Part shown: positions 56,832 through 64,000 of the stretch, piece by piece
How the letters are laid out: every line of letters begins with the position of its first letter
Position numbering within the stretch: position 1 is the stretch's first letter
Assembly (NCBI RefSeq): GCF_008326345.1
Contig: NZ_BJEN01000003.1
Coordinates: 310,001-374,000 of the forward strand
Length of the DNA stretch: 64,000 nucleotides
Direction of reading: 5' to 3'
Origin: Cutibacterium modestum
GTDB taxonomy: Bacteria > Actinomycetota > Actinomycetes > Propionibacteriales > Propionibacteriaceae
Program-made: the position numbers and the translations under genes
The notes under the pieces: model-generated
What the model saw: the letters and a program-made list of their open reading frames with translations, nothing else
The model's database searches: none
What the model was told of the DNA's origin: nothing

Positions 56832-57685
56832 TGACTACAGGACTTCCCCTGCTCGCCGGTCTCGTACTTATGGTGACGGCTTCCCAGTGGGCTTTCTGGC
56901 TGTTGGCGCCGATCATGGTGTGTGCGGCCCTGGTGATTGTCTTTGCCAGAAAGCCGGTCCACTCGGCTCTGTCGCTGGCCGTGGTCATGATTTGTTTGGC
57001 CGTGCAATACGCCAGCCAGGAAGCGCCTTTCCTTTTTGTGGTGCAGATCATCGTCTACACCGGCGCCATCCTGATGCTCTTCCTCTTTGTCGTCATGCTT
57101 GTCGGCGTCGACTCCACTGACTCCCTCAAGGAGACCCTCAAGGGTCATAAGGTGGCGGCCATTGTCGCTGCTCTGGCCTTCGTGGTGCTGCTGATTCTGG
57201 CCGTCGGCAATGCGGTGACGACCGGTGTGATCGGCACTGATCATCCGATGGGCTTGGGGCAGGCCAACGCGGCGGGTGGCGATAACGTCAAATTGCTTGC
57301 CGAGTTGGTGTTCACCAAGTACGTCATCGTCTTTGAGGCGACCTCGGCCCTGCTCATCACTGCCGCCGTCGGCACGATGGTGTTGGCCCATGGTGAGGCT
57401 GACAAGAAAAAGACCCAGCGTGAGCGGGTCACAGACCGTATGGCTGTTTACGCCCAGCACGGCTCTCACCCCGGGGTTCGTCCCAACTCCGGTGTTTACG
57501 CCCGCACGAATCAGATTGGTGCACCGGCCCTGCTGCCTGACGGCACGGTGGCTCAGGACTCGGTTTCGGGGACCTTGGCGACCCGTGGCGCCATTATCGA
57601 CGCCGGTGAACTGAGGGCTCCAACGCACCGGGCGTTTGCGTCTATTAGTGCCGCCCGCCACGAGGTCCAAGGAGAACTCGAATGA
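56831..57685 (+). CDS. nuoJ: NADH-quinone oxidoreductase subunit J
   Basis: 284 residues. The ND6 homologue with five helices in the first 190 residues; the [21 protein letters not shown] helix holds the conserved pi-bulge region. The C-terminal 95 residues are polar and extend beyond the usual NuoJ length. The start overlaps the nuoI stop (TGATG). Confidence 0.93.
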   Translation: MTTGLPLLAGLVLMVTASQWAFWLLAPIMVCAALVIVFARKPVHSALSLAVVMICLAVQYASQEAPFLFVVQIIVYTGAILMLFLFVVMLVGVDSTDSLKETLKGHKVAAIVAALAFVVLLILAVGNAVTTGVIGTDHPMGLGQANAAGGDNVKLLAELVFTKYVIVFEATSALLITAAVGTMVLAHGEADKKKTQRERVTDRMAVYAQHGSHPGVRPNSGVYARTNQIGAPALLPDGTVAQDSVSGTLATRGAIIDAGELRAPTHRAFASISAARHEVQGELE

Positions 57686-57981
57686 ATCCGAATGACTACC
57701 TGGTGCTCTCGGCGATCCTGTTCGCTATCGGCATCCTGGGCTTCCTCACGAGGCGTAATGCCCTGGTGGCCTTTATGTCGGTGGAGCTCATGCTCAACGC
57801 CGCAAACCTCGCGTTGGTGACCTTCTCCCACGTGCGCGGCTCCCTCGACGGACAGGTCGGGGCGTTCTTCGTGATGATCGTGGCGGCTGCTGAGGTGGTC
57901 GTCGGCTTGGCGATCATCGTCACCATTTTCCGTTCCCGTCGCACCACCTCGGTGGACGACACCAATCTGCTGAAGTTCTGA
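57682..57981 (+). CDS. nuoK: NADH-quinone oxidoreductase subunit K
   Basis: 99 residues. The ND4L homologue with three helices and conserved membrane glutamates ([13 protein letters not shown] and [13 protein letters not shown]) used in proton transfer. ATGA overlap with nuoJ. Confidence 0.96.
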   Translation: MNPNDYLVLSAILFAIGILGFLTRRNALVAFMSVELMLNAANLALVTFSHVRGSLDGQVGAFFVMIVAAAEVVVGLAIIVTIFRSRRTTSVDDTNLLKF

Positions 57982-57991
57982 GGGAGGCGCC

Positions 57992-59878
57992 GTGACTGTC
58001 CTAGAAACCGGCCTGTTCAACATGGCCTGGCTCATGATCGCGGTACCACTGGTGGTCGCCGCGCTGCTGCTGGTGCTTGGACGCCGCAGCGACGCCTGGG
58101 GGCATCTGTTGGCCACCGTGGCCCCAATCGTCTCCTTCGTCATCGGGTTGGTCCTTTTCATCGACCTGCTCGGACGCGATGTCGCGTCTCGTGCCGTCGA
58201 AGTGGGGGTCTACCGATTCATCGTCGTCGGATCCTGGGATCTGCGAGTGGGGCTCCTAATCGATCAACTGTCGATACTGTTCGTTCTGCTCATCACCTTC
58301 GTGGGCTCCCTGATCCATATTTACGCGATCGGGTACATGGCCCATGACACCGATCGTCGTCGGTTCTTTGCCTACCTCAACCTCTTCATCGCCGCGATGC
58401 TGACGTTGGTGCTGGCCGACAACTACCTCATCCTGTTCGTCGGCTGGGAGGGCGTTGGTCTGGCCTCCTACCTGCTTATCGGGTTCTGGTTTGGTCGTCC
58501 CGCTGCTGCCCGCGCCGGTAACAAGGCTTTCATTATGAACCGCATCGGTGACCTCGGTCTGACGATGGCGATTTTCACAATGCTCGCCCAGTTCGGCAGC
58601 GTGCGCTTCACTGACGTCTCGGCTAAGGCGTCGGGGCTGACGTCAACCTGGGCCACCCTACTCGGCTTCATGCTGCTACTGGCTGCCTGTGGTAAGTCCG
58701 CTCAGGTTCCGCTGCAGGCCTGGCTGCTTGACGCTATGGAGGGCCCGACTCCGGTCTCGGCCCTTATCCACGCGGCGACGATGGTCACCGCCGGTGTGTA
58801 CCTGGTGGTGCGCTCCCACGAGATCTACGCTCAAACGGGCGCGGCCTCGTTGGCAGTGGCGATCGTCGGCACCGTCACCTTGTTGTTCGGTGCCTGGATC
58901 GGCTCGGCAAAGAAGGACATCAAGAAGGTTCTCGCCGGATCGACGATGAGCCAGATCGGCTACATGATGCTAGCTGCAGGTCTTGGACCTGCTGGTGCGG
59001 CACTGGCGATTTTCCACCTGCTCACCCACGGCTTTTTTAAGGCGAACATGTTCCTTGGAGCTGGTTCGGTGATGCATGGTACTGGCGACGACACCGACAT
59101 GTACCACTTTGGTGCGCTATCCAAGGTGATGCCCATGACTTTCTGGACCTTCGCTTGCGGTTACCTTGCCATCATCGGCATCCCCGGTACCTCCGGATAC
59201 TTTTCCAAGGATCACATCATTGAGGCCGCCTTCGACAAGGGTGCGGTGTTCGGGGTGCTGGCCCTCATCGGTGCCGGAATCACCGCCTACTACATGACTC
59301 GGCTCATGGTGCTGACCTTTCTGGGATCTAAGCGGTGGCGTGAGGGCGTCCACCCGCATGAATCCCCGGCGGTCATGACGATTCCGCTTATCGTGCTGGC
59401 CGTCCTGTCGATCTTCGCTGGCGCCTTCATGAATAACTGGATCGGTGACTGGCTGGCCCCGGCCACTGGTGCTGAGGTCGAACATGTCGGCATGTGGCAC
59501 ATGGGCGTGATCGGCATCGTCACCCTTGTCGTCGTGATTCTCGGCATTGTGGCGGGCTGGTTGCTCAACCGCCACGATGTGCCGAGCGAGGAACCCAAGA
59601 CTCGCGATCCGCTGCTGGTCGCTGGTCGTCATGACCTCTACGGCGACGACGTCAACGATGTGGTCATGGTAAAGCCGGGACGTTGGCTGGCCGGTGGTGT
59701 CGCCGGCTTCGACCGCACGATAGTCGACGGTCTGGTTAACGGCGCTGACTCCGTTACCACGGCTTGTTCCCAGGTTATCCGCAAGGTCCAGAACGGTTAC
59801 GTGCGTAGTTACGGCCTCATGATGGTCGTCGGCGTGGTGGTCGTCGGACTCGTCGTCGTCCTGGGCCGGATGGCCTGA
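57992..59878 (+). CDS. nuoL: NADH-quinone oxidoreductase subunit L
   Basis: 628 residues. The ND5 antiporter-like subunit with the long lateral helix at the C-terminus. WEGVGLASYLLIGFW holds the key glutamate; the lysine-bearing KSAQVPLQAWLLDAMEGPTPVSALIHAATMV stretch is intact. GTG start, preceded by GGGAGG. Confidence 0.96.
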   Translation: MTVLETGLFNMAWLMIAVPLVVAALLLVLGRRSDAWGHLLATVAPIVSFVIGLVLFIDLLGRDVASRAVEVGVYRFIVVGSWDLRVGLLIDQLSILFVLLITFVGSLIHIYAIGYMAHDTDRRRFFAYLNLFIAAMLTLVLADNYLILFVGWEGVGLASYLLIGFWFGRPAAARAGNKAFIMNRIGDLGLTMAIFTMLAQFGSVRFTDVSAKASGLTSTWATLLGFMLLLAACGKSAQVPLQAWLLDAMEGPTPVSALIHAATMVTAGVYLVVRSHEIYAQTGAASLAVAIVGTVTLLFGAWIGSAKKDIKKVLAGSTMSQIGYMMLAAGLGPAGAALAIFHLLTHGFFKANMFLGAGSVMHGTGDDTDMYHFGALSKVMPMTFWTFACGYLAIIGIPGTSGYFSKDHIIEAAFDKGAVFGVLALIGAGITAYYMTRLMVLTFLGSKRWREGVHPHESPAVMTIPLIVLAVLSIFAGAFMNNWIGDWLAPATGAEVEHVGMWHMGVIGIVTLVVVILGIVAGWLLNRHDVPSEEPKTRDPLLVAGRHDLYGDDVNDVVMVKPGRWLAGGVAGFDRTIVDGLVNGADSVTTACSQVIRKVQNGYVRSYGLMMVVGVVVVGLVVVLGRMA

Positions 59879-59895
59879 GCGCAGGAGGAGCTGAC

Positions 59896-61389
59896 ATGTC
59901 TTTCCCGATCCTCACAGTGATCGCGCTGCTGCCGATCGTCGGCGGCGTGATCACCATGATGCTGCGCGGAGCTGCGGCCCGAGCCACCGGAGTAATATTC
60001 TCGCTGGTCACCCTAATACTGGGCATCTACGCCTTCATCATCGGCGTTAATGGCACCGACCTTTCGGAGACCTGTCGCTGGATTCGAGCGGTGGGAGCCT
60101 GGTATGCGCTGGGCGGTGATGGCCTTTCCCTAACGATGATCCTGCTGGTCGTCATCCTCGTGCCGGTGGTGCTGCTTGCCGAGTGGCACGTGGGCGACGA
60201 GGACACGGCTCGGTGGTCGACCGGGGTGTTTTTTGGCCTGGCCCTCATGCTCGAAGGACTGGCGATCTTCTGTTTTGCGGCCACCGACGTTTTGTTGTTC
60301 TACCTGATGTTTGAGGCCACCCTCATCCCGATGTACTTCCTCATCGCAGGATGGGGCGGTCCACGACGGGGTCGTGCGGCAATGAAATTCCTGCTGTACT
60401 CCTTGGCCGGTGGACTGGTCATGTTGTTCGCTGTCATTGGCGTCGGGGTACACGGCGGGTCCTTCCTCCTGAGCGACTTGGCCAAGGTGGACTTTTCGGG
60501 GGTGATCGGCAAGGAACTCTTTGTTGGGTTCTTTATCGCCTTCGCTATTAAGGCACCAATGGTTCCTGTACACACGTGGCTGCCCGACACCGCCGAGCAG
60601 GCCACGGCAGGGGCGTCGTCGCTGCTCGTCGGCTTGCTCGACAAGATCGGCACTTTCGGAATGTTGCGGCTGTGCCTTGGCCTGTTCCCGGCCGCCTCCG
60701 ACTGGGCGACTCCCTTCGTTCTTACCCTGGCGATTATCTCGGTGTTGTGGGGCGCGATGATGGCCGCCACCTCGAGCGACCTCATGAGGTTTGTTTCGTA
60801 TACCTCAGTGAGCCACTTCGGCTTCATGGTCATTGGTATTTTTGCCCTGACGACGACGTCGATAACCGGCTCGATCTTCTACATGTTCAACCACGGCTTT
60901 TCGACGGCGGCGCTGTTCTTGGTGCTTGGCTTCTTGGTGCGCCGAGGCGGGACGGCAAAGGTCGATGGTTATGGCGGGGTCCAGAAGGTCGCTCCGGTGC
61001 TCGCCGGAACCTTCCTCTTCGCTGGGCTGGCGACCCTGTCGCTGCCGGGTACGGGAAACTTCGTCAGCGAGTTCATGGCCCTGGCCGGTGCCTGGTTGCG
61101 TCACCCGATCTATGTCGCGGTTTCCACTATCGGCATGGTGCTGGCTGCGGTTTACGTCCTGGTGACCTACCGACGCACTATGACTGGCCCAGTGCAAGGT
61201 GCCTGCGAGCAGGTCAGCGACCTCACTGGTCGGGAGAAGTTGGTGCTTGCACCGCTCATCATTTTGCTGCTGGTATTTGGGTTCTTCCCCAGGCCGATGT
61301 TGCACGCCATTGAACCGGCGGCCACAACGACCATGACTCAGGTCCACGCCACCGATCCGGCACCCGTCGTCAAGGAGGGTCTCAAGTGA
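59896..61389 (+). CDS. nuoM: NADH-quinone oxidoreductase subunit M
   Basis: 497 residues. The ND4 antiporter-like subunit. The proton-channel glutamate is in LMFEATLIPMYFLI and the lysine in FAIKAPMVPVHTWLPD. AGGAGG lies 7 bases before ATG 59896. Confidence 0.96.
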   Translation: MSFPILTVIALLPIVGGVITMMLRGAAARATGVIFSLVTLILGIYAFIIGVNGTDLSETCRWIRAVGAWYALGGDGLSLTMILLVVILVPVVLLAEWHVGDEDTARWSTGVFFGLALMLEGLAIFCFAATDVLLFYLMFEATLIPMYFLIAGWGGPRRGRAAMKFLLYSLAGGLVMLFAVIGVGVHGGSFLLSDLAKVDFSGVIGKELFVGFFIAFAIKAPMVPVHTWLPDTAEQATAGASSLLVGLLDKIGTFGMLRLCLGLFPAASDWATPFVLTLAIISVLWGAMMAATSSDLMRFVSYTSVSHFGFMVIGIFALTTTSITGSIFYMFNHGFSTAALFLVLGFLVRRGGTAKVDGYGGVQKVAPVLAGTFLFAGLATLSLPGTGNFVSEFMALAGAWLRHPIYVAVSTIGMVLAAVYVLVTYRRTMTGPVQGACEQVSDLTGREKLVLAPLIILLLVFGFFPRPMLHAIEPAATTTMTQVHATDPAPVVKEGLK

Positions 61390-63002
61390 ATCCCGCCCTG
61401 TTGATTACCGCGTCTGGATTGCCAGCGCTCCTCAACGTCGCGGCTCCGCATATTGAGTGGGGGCCACTGACGCCAGTGTTCGTCCTCATGGCTGGGGCCT
61501 GCGTGGCTGTGTTGGTGGAGGCCTTTGTGCCCCGATCGGGTCGTCGTCCGACCCAGATCGTTGTGACGGTTGCTACTCTGGCGGTAGCTATTGCTTCGAC
61601 GCTGACCACCGTTTCTCACGGCACCAGGATCGTCGCCGGGCAGGGAACCTTAACCCTCGACGGACCGGCCCTAGCTACCTGGGGCATCCTGCTTGTGACC
61701 GGCCTCGGCGCCGTGGTGCTTTTCGCCGAGCGGGTCGGCACCACCCAGACGGCTTTTGTGGCTAGTGCCTCGTCGGTGCCTGGATCCCCCTTGGAGGCCA
61801 AGGCCGAGCAGGATCATCGCGAGCACACCGAGGTCTACCCGCTGCTGATGTTTGCGGTGCTGGGCATGATGTGCTTCTGCGCAGCCAACGATCTCATCAT
61901 GATGTTTGTGGCCCTAGAAATTTTCTCCCTGCCGCTGTACCTGCTGTGCGGGATGTCGCGTCGTCGTCGACTCCTGTCTCAGGAGGCCGCGCTGAAGTAT
62001 TTCCTGTTGGGCTCGCTGTCCTCGGCCTTGTTCTTGTACGGCATCGTGCTGCTGTACGGATGCGCCGGCAGCTTCAAACTTGGCGACGTGGCCGCGGTGG
62101 GCGTCACTCAGGTCGGTTCGTCGAAGCTCATCGTCGCGGGCATGATCCTGGTGGCCGTCGGTCTGCTGTTCAAGATTGGCGCGGTTCCATTCGCCTTCTG
62201 GACCCCCGACGTTTACACCGGCGCTCCGACCCCGGTCAGTGGCTGGATGGCCGTCGCAACTAAGCTCGTCGCTCTCGTAGGCCTGATGCGTGTGATGTAC
62301 GTCGGTTTGGGCGCGATGAGGTGGGACTGGCAGATCGTGCTGGCCGTTGTGGCTGTTGCTTCGATGGGTATCGGTGCCATCGTAGGTCTTGCGCAGACCG
62401 ATATGAAGCGTCTGCTGGCCTACTCCGCTATCGCCCATGCTGGCTTCGTGCTGGTGGGTGTTGTCGGGGCCTGGACGACCCAAACCGGCATGGTTGAGGG
62501 CCAGACCGGTTCGGTGTCGTCGGTGCTGGTCTACATGACAGCCTATGGTCTGGCCTCGATCGGTTTCTGGTTGCTCATCCTCATGGTGCGTCGCGCCGGT
62601 GGCGAGTCCACCGAGATCGCCTCTTGGGCGGGTATCGGTCGTAGTCATCCGTGGATCGGTGTGCTGGTCGTCATCTTCGTGCTGAGCTTCGCTGGTATCC
62701 CGCTGACGGCAGGTTTCACCGGCAAACTGGTGGTCTTCCTGGCCGGGTGGCGAGGCGGATACGCCTGGCTGGTGTTGATTGGAGTCCTATTCTCCCTGGT
62801 GGCAGCGGCGTTCTACCTGCGCGTCATCGTCGTCGTGTTTTTCCGATCCCCGAAGGAGGACGACGATCCCGTCGAGGTTGCCGAGCCGTCCATCGCTGGA
62901 TGGATTACCCTCATCGTCTGCGCGGTATTCACCGTCGTCATGGGTGTAGTCCCACAGCCGGTTATTGACCTGTTCAACCAGGCAAGCACCTTCCTGCGCT
63001 GA
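61386..63002 (+). CDS. nuoN: NADH-quinone oxidoreductase subunit N
   Basis: 538 residues. The ND2 antiporter-like subunit, last gene of the operon. MFVALEIFSLPLYLLCG holds the membrane glutamate, and FKIGAVPFAFWTPDVYTGAPTPV the lysine. GTG start, overlapping nuoM (GTGA). An insert of about 35 polar residues near position 125-150 is unusual. Confidence 0.96.
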   Translation: MNPALLITASGLPALLNVAAPHIEWGPLTPVFVLMAGACVAVLVEAFVPRSGRRPTQIVVTVATLAVAIASTLTTVSHGTRIVAGQGTLTLDGPALATWGILLVTGLGAVVLFAERVGTTQTAFVASASSVPGSPLEAKAEQDHREHTEVYPLLMFAVLGMMCFCAANDLIMMFVALEIFSLPLYLLCGMSRRRRLLSQEAALKYFLLGSLSSALFLYGIVLLYGCAGSFKLGDVAAVGVTQVGSSKLIVAGMILVAVGLLFKIGAVPFAFWTPDVYTGAPTPVSGWMAVATKLVALVGLMRVMYVGLGAMRWDWQIVLAVVAVASMGIGAIVGLAQTDMKRLLAYSAIAHAGFVLVGVVGAWTTQTGMVEGQTGSVSSVLVYMTAYGLASIGFWLLILMVRRAGGESTEIASWAGIGRSHPWIGVLVVIFVLSFAGIPLTAGFTGKLVVFLAGWRGGYAWLVLIGVLFSLVAAAFYLRVIVVVFFRSPKEDDDPVEVAEPSIAGWITLIVCAVFTVVMGVVPQPVIDLFNQASTFLR

Positions 63003-63191
63003 GTTTCAATGGGGCCGGGGCCGCTGTCCGGAAGACGTGCGACCTCGACCCGGCTACATCTTTAGGCCATGGCAACGACATCCCAGCAAGACGGGAGCAC
63101 TGTTGAGCCAGTAGTGTGGAAGATGGCCGGGTCACGTCAAGACGATGGCCAGACGAGCACCGGGCGATCGCCTGGTCGGAAGAGGAGAACC

Positions 63192-64000
63192 GTGTCGTAC
63201 AGCGCAAGCAGCGAGTTCACCGATCTGGTGAGCGCCAAACTTGCCCTCATCGAGGACGAGCTAGGTCGTCAGGCCGGCGCCGACACACCTTTTGTGGCTG
63301 AGGCGGCCAATCACATCATTTCTGCCGGTGGCAAACGATTTCGTCCGTTGTTGGTGGTGTTGTGCTCTCAGTTTGGTCACGAGGCCGACGAGGCCGACCT
63401 CGTGCGTGCCGCCGTTGTGGTGGAGCTCACCCACGTCGCCTCGCTATATCACGACGACGTTATGGACGAGGCATCCAAGCGCCGCGGTGCCCCTTCGGCG
63501 AACCTGAGGTGGGGTAACTCGGTGGCCATTATGGTGGGCGATTACCTGTTCTCTAAGGCTTCTCTGGCTGTGGCAGAGCTGGGCGTCGACTTCGTCAGAC
63601 TGCAGGCCCGGACGTTCTCCCGCCTGGTGCAGGGGCAGATTGCCGAGACCCGTGGCCCGTCCCAGGGGGAGGATCCGCTGGCCCACTACCTCAAGGTCGT
63701 TGCCGATAAGACCGGGTCTCTCATTGCAACCTCTGCTGTTTTTGGGGCGATGGTTTCCCACGCATCCGCAGAAAACGTCACTGCACTGGAGCAGTTTGGC
63801 GAGGACATCGGAGAGGTATTCCAGCTCGCCGATGACCTCATTGACGTCACCTCGACGGCGACCGGCAAGACCCCCGGTACTGACCTGCGCGAGAAGGTCC
63901 CGACCTTGCCTACGCTTCTGTTGCGCGCCTCTGGCGACCCGGCAGACGCCGAGCTTAAGAAAATGCTTGACGCTGACCTTTCCGACGACGCCGTGCTGGC
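63192..64000 (+). CDS. polyprenyl diphosphate synthase (3' end outside window)
   Basis: Open from GTG 63192, with AGAGGAGA just upstream, to the window edge: 269 residues seen of about 330. A trans-isoprenyl diphosphate synthase with GGKRFRP near residue 47, first Asp motif DDVMD and second DDLID. It lengthens isopentenyl units to the menaquinone side chain; by family and position it is the HepT/GrcC-like long-chain synthase. The 189-base gap after nuoN has TAGTGT near 63110 as a possible -10. Confidence 0.9.
   Translation, partial: MSYSASSEFTDLVSAKLALIEDELGRQAGADTPFVAEAANHIISAGGKRFRPLLVVLCSQFGHEADEADLVRAAVVVELTHVASLYHDDVMDEASKRRGAPSANLRWGNSVAIMVGDYLFSKASLAVAELGVDFVRLQARTFSRLVQGQIAETRGPSQGEDPLAHYLKVVADKTGSLIATSAVFGAMVSHASAENVTALEQFGEDIGEVFQLADDLIDVTSTATGKTPGTDLREKVPTLPTLLLRASGDPADAELKKMLDADLSDDAVL

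Overview
The window looks like a chromosomal segment of a propionibacterium, most probably Cutibacterium (C. acnes group). This is an inference. It rests on a GC content near 60 %, actinobacterial families (DUF3073, DUF1906, SmPurL, a B. subtilis-type Fe-S PurF, MenJ-like reductase, DUF6297-like ABC membrane protein), frequent GTG starts, many 4-base ATGA/GTGA overlaps, and a 12-G tract inside a secreted-protein gene, a known Cutibacterium trait. There is no phage, insertion sequence or CRISPR array.

Layout. 1-3.2 kb: three secreted or cell-wall genes in tandem (a DUF1906/peptidoglycan-binding protein cut by the window edge, a Tat-exported protein resembling a dead M15 carboxypeptidase, and a lipoprotein). 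3.4-9.6 kb: aminopeptidase N, an MFS carrier and purL. 9.6-10.8 kb: decayed DNA ending in a wrecked YefM-YoeB toxin-antitoxin pair. 10.8-17 kb: fused PabAB, then a quinol nitric-oxide reductase operon with a Cys-rich membrane protein and a slipin. 17-24 kb: M20 dipeptidase, MFS carrier, purF-purM, DUF3073, alpha/beta hydrolase. 24-27.3 kb: a sugar-binding-protein pseudogene, tRNA-Phe/Asp/Glu, an NlpC/P60 hydrolase with a structured leader, and tRNA-Lys. 27.4-35.8 kb: HAD phosphatase, broken patatin, lactate/2-hydroxyacid dehydrogenase, CDF transporter, dCMP deaminase-like enzyme, the dhaKLM dihydroxyacetone kinase and an MFS exporter. 36-47 kb: menA, a phase-variable secreted protein, a TM0106-type nuclease, menG, an ABC exporter pair, a MenF-like protein, a small secreted protein and MenJ. 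47.2-63 kb: a complete 14-gene nuoA-N operon. 63.2 kb to the end: a polyprenyl diphosphate synthase cut by the window edge.

The right-hand third works as a respiratory block. MenA, MenG, MenJ and the polyprenyl diphosphate synthase make and tailor the menaquinone that the Nuo complex reduces. The qNOR farther left would draw electrons from the same quinol pool. purL, purF and purM are de novo purine genes, and dhaKLM feeds glycerol-derived dihydroxyacetone into glycolysis.

Most worth a second look: (i) two hairpins in the NlpC/P60 leader with complementary loops, the second covering the ribosome-binding site; (ii) nested perfect palindromes over the norB core promoter; (iii) the poly-G phase-variable gene, out of frame as sequenced; (iv) a MenF homologue that lacks its catalytic residues; (v) a run of promoters placed for leaderless transcripts; (vi) several genes broken by internal deletions. 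No wholly new multi-gene system could be shown from sequence alone.
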